Below are positions 54,179-62,938 of a stretch of DNA of 64,000 nucleotides, in pieces. The notes beneath the pieces were generated by a model. The model was not told the DNA's origin, made no database searches, and was given only the letters and a program-made list of their open reading frames with translations. The DNA lies in assembly GCA_020636375.1 (NCBI GenBank), contig JACJXZ010000008.1, positions 310,001 through 374,000 of the forward strand. The letters are read 5' to 3'. This DNA is from Lewinellaceae bacterium (GTDB lineage: Bacteria; Bacteroidota; Bacteroidia; Chitinophagales; Saprospiraceae). Each line of letters begins with the position of its first letter. The first letter of the stretch is position 1. Both the position numbers and the translations under genes were made by a program.

Positions 54179-55748
54179 ACGGCTTAGGCACAAGTAGTAT
54201 GAAGAAAAAACATAATTTGATTATGAAGAATTAAGCACCTTGAATGCCTCCATATAGATGGCAAACTTTTCCAGGCCCTTCTTCATAGTGATGGGGCCAG
54301 GCGGTTTTTGAGATTGATACCCTTTCCAACCGCCAAGCCTGGCAATAATCCAGGCAGCCCAACTTAGGCGATGCTGGGGAAACGGATTCTTTTGTTTTTC
54401 GGTTTTTCCCTGCAAACGTTCATTGACCTGTCGTAAAACCTGTTGTCCTTGCTGATCGAACACTTCATCAGTGGGCTGGCAATCCAAGCGGTTGCGGGCG
54501 TAAGTTAACTGAAGCACTGTGCAGGCTGCTTTTATTGTCATCGTAGTCTGGCGCAGGATCGCATCAAAGGTTTCCAATTGAGTACCCTCTATATCGAAGC
54601 CCTGTTTCTTAATGGTCCTAAAGAGCTGTTCAATGATCCAGCGCAGCGTGTAATAATAAACGATCAGGTAAGCTTGTTCCGCGTTTTCAACTTTGTGAGT
54701 TGTCCATAGGCGCCAAATAATTGGTTTTCGCCCTCCGGCAACTGCTCTGTCGTTTCTCTAGCTTCTACCAGGCATAGAGGTATGCTGGGTTCGGCTTTAG
54801 GGTAGCCGAGGGGCAAGCAGCTCGACAGTACCTGATATCGGATTTCCATAGTGGCTGTGCGGGCTTGGCGGCGGATGCGTTTGCCCGAAGTCCAGGAGTA
54901 ATGATCCAACTCCGGTATATCCAGCTCATAAGTGCCGGTACTTTCAAATTGGGCATGAAAGTTATTGGCTTTCAGCACCTTGCCTTCCACCTGAATTTCC
55001 GGTTTTGATTCGAGCGGATAATAAAATCGGACGCCTCCTGGAAAATCAGGTGTTTAAACAAGTCGAAGTCGTCAGCCTCGCGGTCAAACAAAAAAGTAAC
55101 CCGCTCGGCGGCTTGTAGCACTGCTTTGGCATTAGTGGCGCCTATAGCCCACCGGTAAGATTCTTTTTCTTCCCAGGAGCGATTATCAGGAGCGGAGGCT
55201 TGTTTTTTCCCAGATTCCCAGCGTGTCCAATATAGGATGTCCGCTACCCCGAAAGCGCCTGCTGTCCGAGCGTCAACAACTATGCTTGTATGGCTATGAA
55301 ACCCAAGGGTCTTGCCGTCATTGAGCGCGCCGATGGATTCCGATCCTGAATCCGGTTCTTGTGCTTGCTTAAATTGAAGCTCGTGCTGTCTCCTACCGCT
55401 AATACGTGACGGTAAGACAAAACTTCAGGTTTTACGCTACAATTCATCTTAATGAGAGCCTGCATGAGAGCAACTCGTGGGTTATTATAAAATGATACAT
55501 TTGATCCGCTTGGCTTGTGCTTTCGGCCAGTTGTTGAATCGCGGTTTTTTGTTTGCAGGCCATGCTCTCGCCGAGCATTTCCCAAACTTTGTGCGACCGG
55601 GCATCATTAAAGGGGTGTCTGCGGCGGCTTATCCAGGGATTGCCAAATTCTTGTCCGTAGACACTGATAGGGGCGAAGGGCGTCATGGCAATTTTTTGTC
55701 TTCGCAATATTATGCAAAATTTTAATACTACTTGTGCCTAAGCCGTAG
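54179..55748 (-). mobile_element. IS4-family insertion sequence, about 1.57 kb, decayed
   Basis: The ends are perfect 24-bp inverted repeats (54179-54202 and 55725-55748, core cggcttaggcacaagtagta). Both are flanked by the same 10-bp sequence ccctaaaggg (54169-54178 and 55749-55758), which fits the 10-12 bp target duplication of the IS4 family. Ends and target copies are intact, but the transposase gene between them is frameshifted, so the copy can move only with help in trans. Confidence 0.88.
54221..55707 (-). pseudogene. IS4-family DDE transposase, multiply frameshifted
   Basis: Joined across frames, the minus strand encodes a full transposase. The N-terminal part (GNPWISRRRHPFNDARSHKV) is followed by ADQMYHFI...NNPRVALMQAL, the first catalytic Asp in AVGDSTSFNLSKHK, the second in FLFDREADDFDLF (near 55080), and the Y-R/E-K region as YYLRWIIEQLFRTIKKQGFD (near 54630), carrying the final Glu. 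At least three frame changes (about 55480, 55310 and 55000) and one more near 54650 break it. All three DDE residues survive, so the decay is recent. Confidence 0.85.
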
Positions 55749-55871
55749 CCCTAAAGGGAGCAAAGGCCGAAAATGCCTGATCACCCTTCAGAGCCTGTTC
55801 CGAATTCATTTCGGAAGTCGGGGCAAAATCAGGCATTTTCGGCCGGGTGGTAAATAGTTGCGATTATCGCC

Positions 55872-56220
55872 TGCATTCCGGCCTTGGCCGGGACTGTTCA
55901 AACTGCTGTGTTTCCCGCCTGCCTGCCTACCTGGCAGTAATGGCAGGCAGGCTGTGCCGCAGGCCGGCAGGTTTTGTTTTGAACCGCAGGGGGCGCGGAG
56001 AACCACAGAGCTTGTCCGGCTGACCATACGGGAGCGCAAGCGGCTGTGGTTCAGCGCCTTACCCTGTGGCTCTCTGCGCCTGCCAGGCCGGCTGGCGACT
56101 GGCTAGGCGGGCAGGCAGGTTCCCTGCGGTTAAGAAAATGCGGGTTGACACAGTTTTTTGAACAGGCCCTCTTGATCGAAGTTAGCAATCAATAACCAAT
56201 AACGCCCTTTGGCACCCCAC
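55872..56220. repeat. Repeat-rich intergenic region upstream of hutI
   Basis: Several overlapping inverted repeats occur. cctgcctacctggcagtaatggcaggcagg-type arms lie at 55919-55950. aaccgcaggg at 55980 has its complement ccctgcggtt near 56121, enclosing accacagag and ggctctctgcgcc partners. No gene is seen. The composition (caggca/tgcctg) is typical of mobile palindromic repeats in Bacteroidota. Confidence 0.6.
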
Positions 56221-56270
56221 GTGCGAATAACTTCAATACCTCCGATCCGGCTTCGACAGTCCATTCTTCG

Positions 56271-56278
56271 TACCTTTG
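56271..56278 (+). promoter_or_regulatory. Bacteroidota -7 box (TACCTTTG) for hutI
   Basis: Exact TAnnTTTG match 28 bases before the ATG at 56306, with a weak TTCGAC 19 bases upstream as a possible -33 element. It supports the start at 56306, since an upstream in-frame TTG (56276) would lie inside the promoter. Confidence 0.5.
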
Positions 56279-56305
56279 CCCGATAACCAGTTCAAACTTT
56301 TGCCC

Positions 56306-57631
56306 ATGCCCAGCCTCCTCATCCGAAATATCAAAACCCTGGTGCTGGCCGAAGCCACGCCCCGTCCCTTTGTGGCCGGCAGTGCCATGCAGCGCCTCCC
56401 TTTGCTGCACGATGCCTATCTCCTGGCTGAAGGCGGCCGGTTCGCCGGTTTCGGGCCGATGGCCGAATGCCCGGAGCGGGCGGATCAGTTTGTCGACGCC
56501 GGCGGCGGTTTTGTTTTTCCGAGTTGGTGCGATTCCCATACCCACCTCGTTTTTGCCGCCAGCCGGGAGCAGGAGTTTGTGGACCGCATCAAGGGCCTGA
56601 GCTACGAAGAGATCGCCCGGCGGGGCGGCGGCATCCTCAACTCCGCCCGGCGGCTGCGGGAAACATCCGAAGAAGAACTGCTGGCGTCCGCCCTGGGGCG
56701 CATCCGGGAGGTCGAAGCGCTGGGCACCGGGGCAGTCGAGATCAAGAGCGGCTACGGGCTGACGCTGGAAAGCGAGCTGAAGATGCTCCGGGTGATCCAA
56801 CGCCTCAAAGCGGAAACCGCCATGCCCGTTAAGGCCACCTTCCTGGGCGCGCACGCCCTGCCGGCGGAATACCGCGGGCAGCGGGAAGGGTATATCCGGC
56901 TGATCATCGACGATATGCTGCCGCGCATTGCCGGCGAGGGGCTGGCCGATTACATCGACGCTTTCTGCGAGAAAGGTTTCTTCACGGTTGCCGAGACGGA
57001 GCAGCTCATAGAAGCCGGCGCCCGCTACGGGCTTAAGGCGAAGGTGCACGTCAACCAGTTCAACAGCCTGGGTGCCGTGCCCGCCTGCGTTCAACGAGGC
57101 GCCCTTTCCGTCGACCACCTGGAGGTAGTGAGCGATGCCGATATCGAAAGCCTGAAGGATAGCGCTACCATGCCCACCCTGCTGCCCTCGGCCCCGTTCT
57201 TCCTCAGCGACCCTTACCAGCCCGCCCGCCGGCTGATCGACGCCGGCCTACCCGTCGCCCTGGCCACGGATTACAACCCCGGCTCCACGCCATCGGGCAA
57301 GATGCAGTTCGTGGTGTCGCTTGCCTGCATCAAATGCGGCATGCTGCCGGAAGAGGCCATCCACGCCGCCACCCTCAACGGGGCCCGGGCTATGGAACTG
57401 GAGCGGGAGTGCGGCAGCATTGCCGTAGGCAAACTGGCCAATTTCTTCATCACGCCTCCGATACCTTCGGTGGCCTACCTGCCGTACGCTTTTGGCAGCG
57501 ACCTGGTAGAGCGGGCGTTTCTGAGGGGGGAGATGGTGGCGGATAAAAGAAGGGGGGGGGTAGGCACATTATATCGAAGTTGTTTTATTATCGCACTTAA
57601 GCATAAGTTTTTTTGCCGACATTGTCGTTGA
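56306..57631 (+). CDS. hutI: Imidazolonepropionase (histidine degradation)
   Basis: About 441 residues. It hydrolyses 4-imidazolone-5-propanoate to N-formimino-glutamate in the histidine utilisation pathway, in the cytoplasm. Metal-dependent amidohydrolase motifs are visible: CDSHTHLVFA (HxH), EIKSGYGL, KVHVNQF and ATDYNPGSTPSGKMQF. No other hut gene is nearby. The last 23 residues (VGTLYRSCFIIALKHKFFCRHCR) do not look like the family. A run of nine G at 57552-57560 lies just before them; with eight G the frame would stop at 57563, the natural end. The tract may be a true slippage site or a sequencing error. Confidence 0.9.
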   Translation: MPSLLIRNIKTLVLAEATPRPFVAGSAMQRLPLLHDAYLLAEGGRFAGFGPMAECPERADQFVDAGGGFVFPSWCDSHTHLVFAASREQEFVDRIKGLSYEEIARRGGGILNSARRLRETSEEELLASALGRIREVEALGTGAVEIKSGYGLTLESELKMLRVIQRLKAETAMPVKATFLGAHALPAEYRGQREGYIRLIIDDMLPRIAGEGLADYIDAFCEKGFFTVAETEQLIEAGARYGLKAKVHVNQFNSLGAVPACVQRGALSVDHLEVVSDADIESLKDSATMPTLLPSAPFFLSDPYQPARRLIDAGLPVALATDYNPGSTPSGKMQFVVSLACIKCGMLPEEAIHAATLNGARAMELERECGSIAVGKLANFFITPPIPSVAYLPYAFGSDLVERAFLRGEMVADKRRGGVGTLYRSCFIIALKHKFFCRHCR

Positions 57632-57944
57632 CCGGAGATTTCCTTAAATTGCGGTGGACTTGCTTGCTAACAGGGACTCGTAAGGGGGGAGCAAGGCCTG
57701 CTGTTGGCAGCTTCGGTCGGGTACGGACACGGTCGTTTGTAGACGGGTATAAACGGTTACAAACGGATAGAAACATGGGTTGCCCAGGTGCGGATTTGTG
57801 TTTGAAGAGGGGCGCTCTGCTTATGGGAGTTGGGGGAGGAAAGGTGCCTATTGGAGATATACACGTACTTCGCCTTTTTGTGTAGACGGAGTTGCGTGTA
57901 CGCACAAGTTCACCGCAACTAAAAAGAAAAAAGAAACGAAACTC
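57632..57944. other. GC-rich leader between hutI and the reverse transcriptase
   Basis: 313 bp without a convincing gene. It contains a short tandem motif (aaacggttac, aaacggatag at 57751-57770) and, just before the RT, agttgcg (57890-57896) pairing exactly with cgcaact (57914-57920) around a tgcgtgtacgca palindrome. Composition is GC-rich up to about 57900 and AT-rich afterwards, so the acquisition boundary lies here. Because many defence reverse transcriptases use a linked non-coding RNA, this stretch is a candidate location for one. Confidence 0.45.
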
Positions 57945-59600
57945 ATGAAGGATATATTCACATATAAATCACTAAGATTATCATATGAAAGGGTACTAAA
58001 ATCCTCTACTGGTGATGTGAGAAATTCCTTCGGGGAATCTTTATATAAAATAAAATTAAAAGAGAATTTAGAGGATTTAAGCAAAAGATTGCAAGAGGGA
58101 AAATATACTCCGAGCAGACCATTTAAATATTACGAACCGAAGCAAATAGGAACTCAAAGAGTAAAAACTGTTCTAAGCATTGAAGATTCAATTGTTTACC
58201 AAGCAATTTCTAACCATATTGCTGAGAAAGTCTATGATGAATTAGAAAAAACATCGAAAAATGTATTTGGAAATATCCTCCATGAAAATGTGAAAAAAGG
58301 AGTTACTCTTCTTGATGAATTCAACCCGGATTATAAATTTTTTAAAAACTACGTCCCATTGTTCAATGAATTTGTTAATTCAGTTAACAAGCAAATTGAG
58401 GGAGAAAATCTAAAATTCAAACTTGATACTGATATTACTGGGTTTTTTGACTCAATCCCACATTCAAGTTTGGCATTTATTTTACAAGAGAGAAAAGTTG
58501 ATAATTCAATAATTGAGTTACTCCTTATTTGCTTAAATATGTGGAGTGGAACAAGAAATTCACCTACATTCCAAGTTGGCATCCCACAAGGACCAATTGC
58601 CTCGTTTTTTGTAGCAAATTTGCTACTACACAATTTGGATACAAAAATGATTCGAGAAAATTTTTCATACTATCGATATACTGATGATATGAAAATTTAT
58701 GCAAATGATAAGACTGAATTAGAAGGAGCATTGGTAATTATTGACTCATTCTTAAAAGACCATTCTCTTTCAATTAATTCAAAGAAAACATTAATAGAGA
58801 TAGTATCCGAGGATAAAGAAAAGGAGAGAAAAAAATCATTAAAGAATCAAAGTTTGAAAGAAATTGTTTTGACAGAAGATGAAAAAGCTCTTATTGAAAA
58901 TGAATATTTTGAAGAATATGAAAACCATAAAGAATATTTTGAGCTAAACGTAGAACCGGATGAAGCTCTAAAAATTATCAAACGAAGAATAGATGAAATA
59001 GAGAATGATATTTATCATCGATTTTATGAATACATAAAGAATGGTTATTTTGAAATCGATAATGTTGAATCTTTCGAGGATGACCTATTAGATGCAGCAT
59101 ATATTTGGAGGGCATATGTAAGATTATTATTTGAGTATGACAAAGAAATATCTCTGAACAAAAAACTTGTTCCAATCTGGATTGCAGGATTGAACACTCT
59201 TTATTGGAGAGCTAATCATTTTTGCTGGAATCTTAACAAGTACAAGTTAGGAAATAATTACCGCTCCATAATTTCCAAAATAAAAACAGCTTATAAAAGG
59301 TTCGAATGGGTTGAATATCAAACCAATATTTTGTTTATAAATAACCTAAATATCTATCAGGAAGATTGTAAGAAAATTGTGGATAGAATAAAAATTGAGG
59401 ATTCTCCTCTTATAAGGTTGTCACTATATAAAATTCTTTTAACTCACTTGAAAGAAGCTGATGAGCTATGGAGTATGACAAGAGACTTAATCAAGAATGA
59501 TAAAGAACCATACATAAGGTACACCCTTTCTGATTGGATTTTATATTTCAAGAGAGGCGATTTATCTGTTAGCCTTATTAAATCTTGGTTTAGCGTATGA
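57945..59600 (+). CDS. Reverse transcriptase of the Abi/unknown-group (defence) type
   Basis: 551 residues. RT motifs are in order: KTVLSIEDSIVYQAI near 74-88 (as in Abi and UG reverse transcriptases), DTDITGFFDSI at 161-171 with catalytic D163, VGIPQGPIASFFVANLLL at 211-228, RYTDDMKIYA at 244-253 (Y-T-D-D in place of the usual Y-A/V-D-D), and SLSINSKKT at 274-282. Residues about 330-551 are alpha-helical with no maturase, HNH or protease domain, resembling the helical-repeat tail of Abi-type enzymes. The NAxxH and VTG motifs of retron enzymes are missing. It overlaps the HEPN gene by 4 bp. The preceding in-frame codons from 57780 lie in GC-rich sequence and are unlikely to be translated. AT-rich, thus recently acquired. 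Confidence 0.9.
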   Translation: MKDIFTYKSLRLSYERVLKSSTGDVRNSFGESLYKIKLKENLEDLSKRLQEGKYTPSRPFKYYEPKQIGTQRVKTVLSIEDSIVYQAISNHIAEKVYDELEKTSKNVFGNILHENVKKGVTLLDEFNPDYKFFKNYVPLFNEFVNSVNKQIEGENLKFKLDTDITGFFDSIPHSSLAFILQERKVDNSIIELLLICLNMWSGTRNSPTFQVGIPQGPIASFFVANLLLHNLDTKMIRENFSYYRYTDDMKIYANDKTELEGALVIIDSFLKDHSLSINSKKTLIEIVSEDKEKERKKSLKNQSLKEIVLTEDEKALIENEYFEEYENHKEYFELNVEPDEALKIIKRRIDEIENDIYHRFYEYIKNGYFEIDNVESFEDDLLDAAYIWRAYVRLLFEYDKEISLNKKLVPIWIAGLNTLYWRANHFCWNLNKYKLGNNYRSIISKIKTAYKRFEWVEYQTNILFINNLNIYQEDCKKIVDRIKIEDSPLIRLSLYKILLTHLKEADELWSMTRDLIKNDKEPYIRYTLSDWILYFKRGDLSVSLIKSWFSV

Positions 59601-60241
59601 TGAATTTAGAGAACTTGAATTATTTGAAAGAGACTATTGAGTCTGGTGGAAGTTTATCCCAAAAGATGAAATCTTTAGTAACAGACTTAGTAGATGAAAA
59701 AATAAATCATATTTCAGATTCTACGGATTCTTTCGTCATCTTTTATGAAGATGTAATACAAAGGCAGTTAGCTGTAATTTTCAAAGAAATTCTCTCGGAA
59801 GCTGATTACGCTAATTCTTCTGAGCATGCCAAAGTTTGTCTGTCTATTTGTGGAACATTCAAAGATTTACCAAAAAATGCTAAGGTTGGAGCTTGGCTAA
59901 GTGATGCGCTAAAATTCGTAGATTATCTTATTCTCCATTACATACAAGAAGTTAAAAAAGACATAATCAATCCTGATGATTACACAGGTGAAAAGAGTAA
60001 TTTTGGCGAAGAGAGGAGACGTTATGACAAGTTTAAATCCTATGAAAGACCTATCTCTGATGCAGGTGCTTGGTTAGAACATTTATATACTATAAGAAGT
60101 AGAATACAGCATAACACAACTGTAAATAAAAAATCAGGAAAGCATACCTTAAAGCTGCCACAGTATAATCAAATTCAAAAAACTATCAGTTCCAAATATC
60201 CCAAAATACTAAATCTAATAGAACATATTTATAAAGAATGA
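59597..60241 (+). CDS. HEPN-type putative RNase, partner of the reverse transcriptase
   Basis: 214 residues, all alpha-helical by composition. Near the C-terminus IRSRIQHN supplies R167-x4-H172, the catalytic Rx4-6H motif of HEPN ribonucleases, placed on a helix after a helical bundle (residues about 75-125), as in that fold. No signal peptide or membrane helix. The ATGA overlap with the RT gene means the two are translated together. In AbiA, an RT and a HEPN domain are fused in one chain; here the HEPN part is a separate protein. The fold is inferred from one motif and helicity, without profile support. Confidence 0.7.
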   Translation: MMNLENLNYLKETIESGGSLSQKMKSLVTDLVDEKINHISDSTDSFVIFYEDVIQRQLAVIFKEILSEADYANSSEHAKVCLSICGTFKDLPKNAKVGAWLSDALKFVDYLILHYIQEVKKDIINPDDYTGEKSNFGEERRRYDKFKSYERPISDAGAWLEHLYTIRSRIQHNTTVNKKSGKHTLKLPQYNQIQKTISSKYPKILNLIEHIYKE

Positions 60242-60246
60242 AAGCA

Positions 60247-60314
60247 GCGGTGAACAACATGTATGTGTTCATGTCGGGCAAAAGCCCGCCACGCCACATA
60301 CACGAACCGTTAGC
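60247..60314 (+). other. attC-like imperfect hairpin after the RT/HEPN genes
   Basis: 68-bp folded element starting 6 bp after the HEPN stop. Stems are cggt/accg (outermost), atgtatgtg/cacatacac and cgggc/gcccg around an aaaa loop, with unpaired bases on one side. It ends in ACCGTTAGC, where GTTA recalls the attC core G^TTRRRY, although the third R is C here. A similar element stands after the Fic gene in the same orientation. Confidence 0.4.
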
Positions 60315-60347
60315 GAAAATCATTAAACAAATCAAAGAATTTAAACT

Positions 60348-62938
60348 ATGAATCAAGTTAAAATTTTTGCTACGGTTTTAATGGTATTGATTACGTATAG
60401 CACCAATGCCCAAATTGAAAAAATGGCAAAAGATGCTTCAATTGTTGTGGAAGGTATTGTTTTGTCAAAAAATGCATTTTGAATCAAGAAAGGACGAGAA
60501 TCTATACTGACAACAAGGTTCTCGTCAAATCCGTATTTAAGGGAGTGCCTTCAGACTCGATTCTATCAGTAGTAACAATTGGAGGGAGGTAGAAGACTAT
60601 TTTCAATTTCAAACCCACGCGATTGAGCTACAACCCAACCAGAAAGGATACTTCTTCTTAAAAAGATGGATTGGACAATAGATTCAGATTAGTAAATGAT
60701 TCCTATGGCTTTTGTTCTCAAAACCGAGACCTGAATCCTAAGGTCTATATAGAGGGAAAACATACTCAAAGATTAAGTTTGAAGAAGAGATTATCAAAGA
60801 AAACCCGATTTCCCAAGATCAGTTTCGAGGAACACCTTCTGGTAAATAGTACTCAGGCATTTGAAGAAAGAGATTCTTGTGAGATTTTTCCGTTCATTGA
60901 AAGTGATATTGCGATAGAATTTTCGTTCGACAATGTCCAATATACAGAGAACTTTACTCATATTGAATTTGACGTGATGGCAGAAGTCAATACGTCACCT
61001 GAAATTTGGGAAAGGGAATTTATTTATCAAATATTCTGAGGAATTTGGCAGTACAGTTGTCTCAGAACGAAACCGTAGAGATTACAAAAGGGAGATACTA
61101 CAAAATGACCTATATAGCATCACTTATCAGGATGCTTCGAGCCAGACCATTTCTGTGGTGGCAGATTCCGAATATGGTTCCAATGAACTCTCACTTTCTC
61201 TCAGCAAGCCCTGAATCCATTCTGCATATCAAATTGAAAATTGAGGATTTTTCCCAAATAGGGAGTATCTCATTTGATGACATAGACATTTCAGGGCAGG
61301 TATATTATTGGTGTCGAGGCAGCTACCAACTATTTGACGAAGTAGCCTTAGACGGACCAATTACAAGTACAGAATCGCAACCCGGTTCAGAGGTTGGAAT
61401 TACTTATACCTTTGAGAACCTAACGGCAATAAATAATAACACGGAGTTACAATTTGATATTTTTGCTGTAGCAGAAGCACCTACAAATTATTCTGTTGGC
61501 TATGTCTATGTAGAATACAATTCTCTAGGATTTCCCTCAAATCAAGTATCTGGTGGTACGTTACAATTTACCAGAGGAGAGATTATTGGCGATCAGAATA
61601 CGTATGATGTTGAAATATTAGATTATAATGGAAGTGGATTTCTTATCCATTCAACACCATTATTATTTGATGCGGACCCGAGCAATCTATTTAATCTTGG
61701 CACAGAACCGAAGAAGTACGCCAAAGTTGTTTTAGATGTAAGTAATTGTGACGCTAATGCTAATCTGATATTTGACGAGATGCAAATGAATGATGACAGG
61801 AGTACTCATTATACAGGCGGTACACCAATTCCATTTGAATTTTATGATCCTATTGTGGCTGATGACGAAGAAACAGGGAAAATATGTGGTTGCTCAAATC
61901 CTATTATTTCAGGATTCACACCAGATAATATTCCGGCAGGAAATGGCGACATCTTAACTATTACGGGCTCTAATTTTGGAAACTGGTCTTCTACAGAATC
62001 AAATGTATGGTTTAAGAACGGTGATGATGGGAGTAATACATGGATGAGAAAGACATCCTGTAAGAGACTTTTTTGGAATAATATTATTCATTGGACGGAT
62101 ACTGAAATACAAGTAAGAGTTCCTTCTGTCGATGCAGAGCAATCGATTCGAAAACCTGCCGCAAGTGGAAAGTTTAAAGTGGAAAATGCTTGTGGAGAGG
62201 ATGAATCAAATGAAATTTTAACGATTCCTTATGCGGTTATGAACCGTAGAGGGGCAGGGCAGCAAGCAAAAGAAGATTGTACTAAAAGAATTGAATGACG
62301 GAGGTATATGCTTTACCTATAAGGGAGACAATAATCCTTCAACTAATAACGACCTTCCTGCTTGGATAAGAACCGAGTTTAAAAATGCTCTAAATGCTTG
62401 GTGTCCAAATACTAAGATCAGTTTTTTCATTAGCGATGTAGATGAGGATTTAAACGGTACAAACCCTGATGATAACATCAATATCATCATTGAAGAATCA
62501 GTAACAACAGAAAATGGAGGTGCTGCACTTTTATTTACTGGTAGAACAGTCTTATGTGAAACTGGACAAGAGGAAGGTTATTACATAACAGATATGGATA
62601 TTATAATTGACCCCTCTTGGACAGGGATGGCTTTTCCTGAACCAAAGGATAAAATTAATATGCGTAAAGTAAGTTCAAGCATGAATTAGGGCATGCATAT
62701 GATAAACCATGCAGTAATCCCGGGAGTGTTTCAACCCTATAATCAATCAATAGTTTACTGGTCATTTACGGCTACATCCACTGGCGGAAACAATGTAACT
62801 ATTAAGCCTGGCGACATTACGGGCGCTAACCAAGTCTTTCCGAATAGCCAAAAGTATTATCTGCAAGTTGTGGGATTCCAATTCAAGATTCCTCTCAATG
62901 TGGAGGAAATTGTCGAACTCTCATTCGGTTATTGGATA
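60348..62938 (+). pseudogene. Exported IPT/TIG-domain metalloprotease, broken by frameshifts
   Basis: Reading across frames gives one secreted protein. A signal peptide (KIFATVLMVLITYSTNAQ) starts at 60348, then ASIVVEGIVLSKNAF, LNQERTRIYTDNKVLVK, VEDYFQFQTHAIELQPNQ, a long beta-rich middle, an IPT/TIG domain (SGFTPDNIPAGNGDILTITG, near 61915), and a matrixin-like C-terminal part with HELGHAYD (62680-62703) and then VFQPYNQSIVYW. At least six frame changes are needed (about 60480, 60590, 60665, 61020, 62290, 62670 and 62740). The intact ancestor was probably an extracellular zinc protease with an IPT domain. It now looks dead unless the frameshifts are sequencing errors. Confidence 0.75.

Larger units (their letters stand above)
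54105..55871. repeat. Long palindrome split by the IS4-family element
   Basis: Left of the IS, 54105-54168 reads tgattatcggtaactattta then cacccggcattttcgcc. Right of it, 55759-55871 contains an 80-bp palindrome with exact 17-bp arms (55765-55781 and 55828-55844, ggccgaaaatgcctgat) and then the complement of the left flank (ccgggtggtaaatagttgcgattatcgc). Removing the IS and one target copy restores a continuous element of about 180 bp with matching arms. Confidence 0.7.

Noticed and set aside
57597..57905. Overlapping frames on both strands before the RT (57613-57885 plus, 57597-57905 minus)
   Set aside because: Low-complexity basic products without domains. The minus-strand version is open for its full length but nothing supports translation.
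57945..59600. Retron reverse transcriptase
   Set aside because: The NAxxH and VTG motifs of retron enzymes are missing and no msr/msd-like inverted repeat is evident upstream, although a non-coding RNA cannot be excluded.
57945..59600. Group II intron maturase/RT
   Set aside because: There is no maturase (X) domain or HNH endonuclease, no recognisable domain V hairpin downstream, and the gene is coupled to a HEPN gene.
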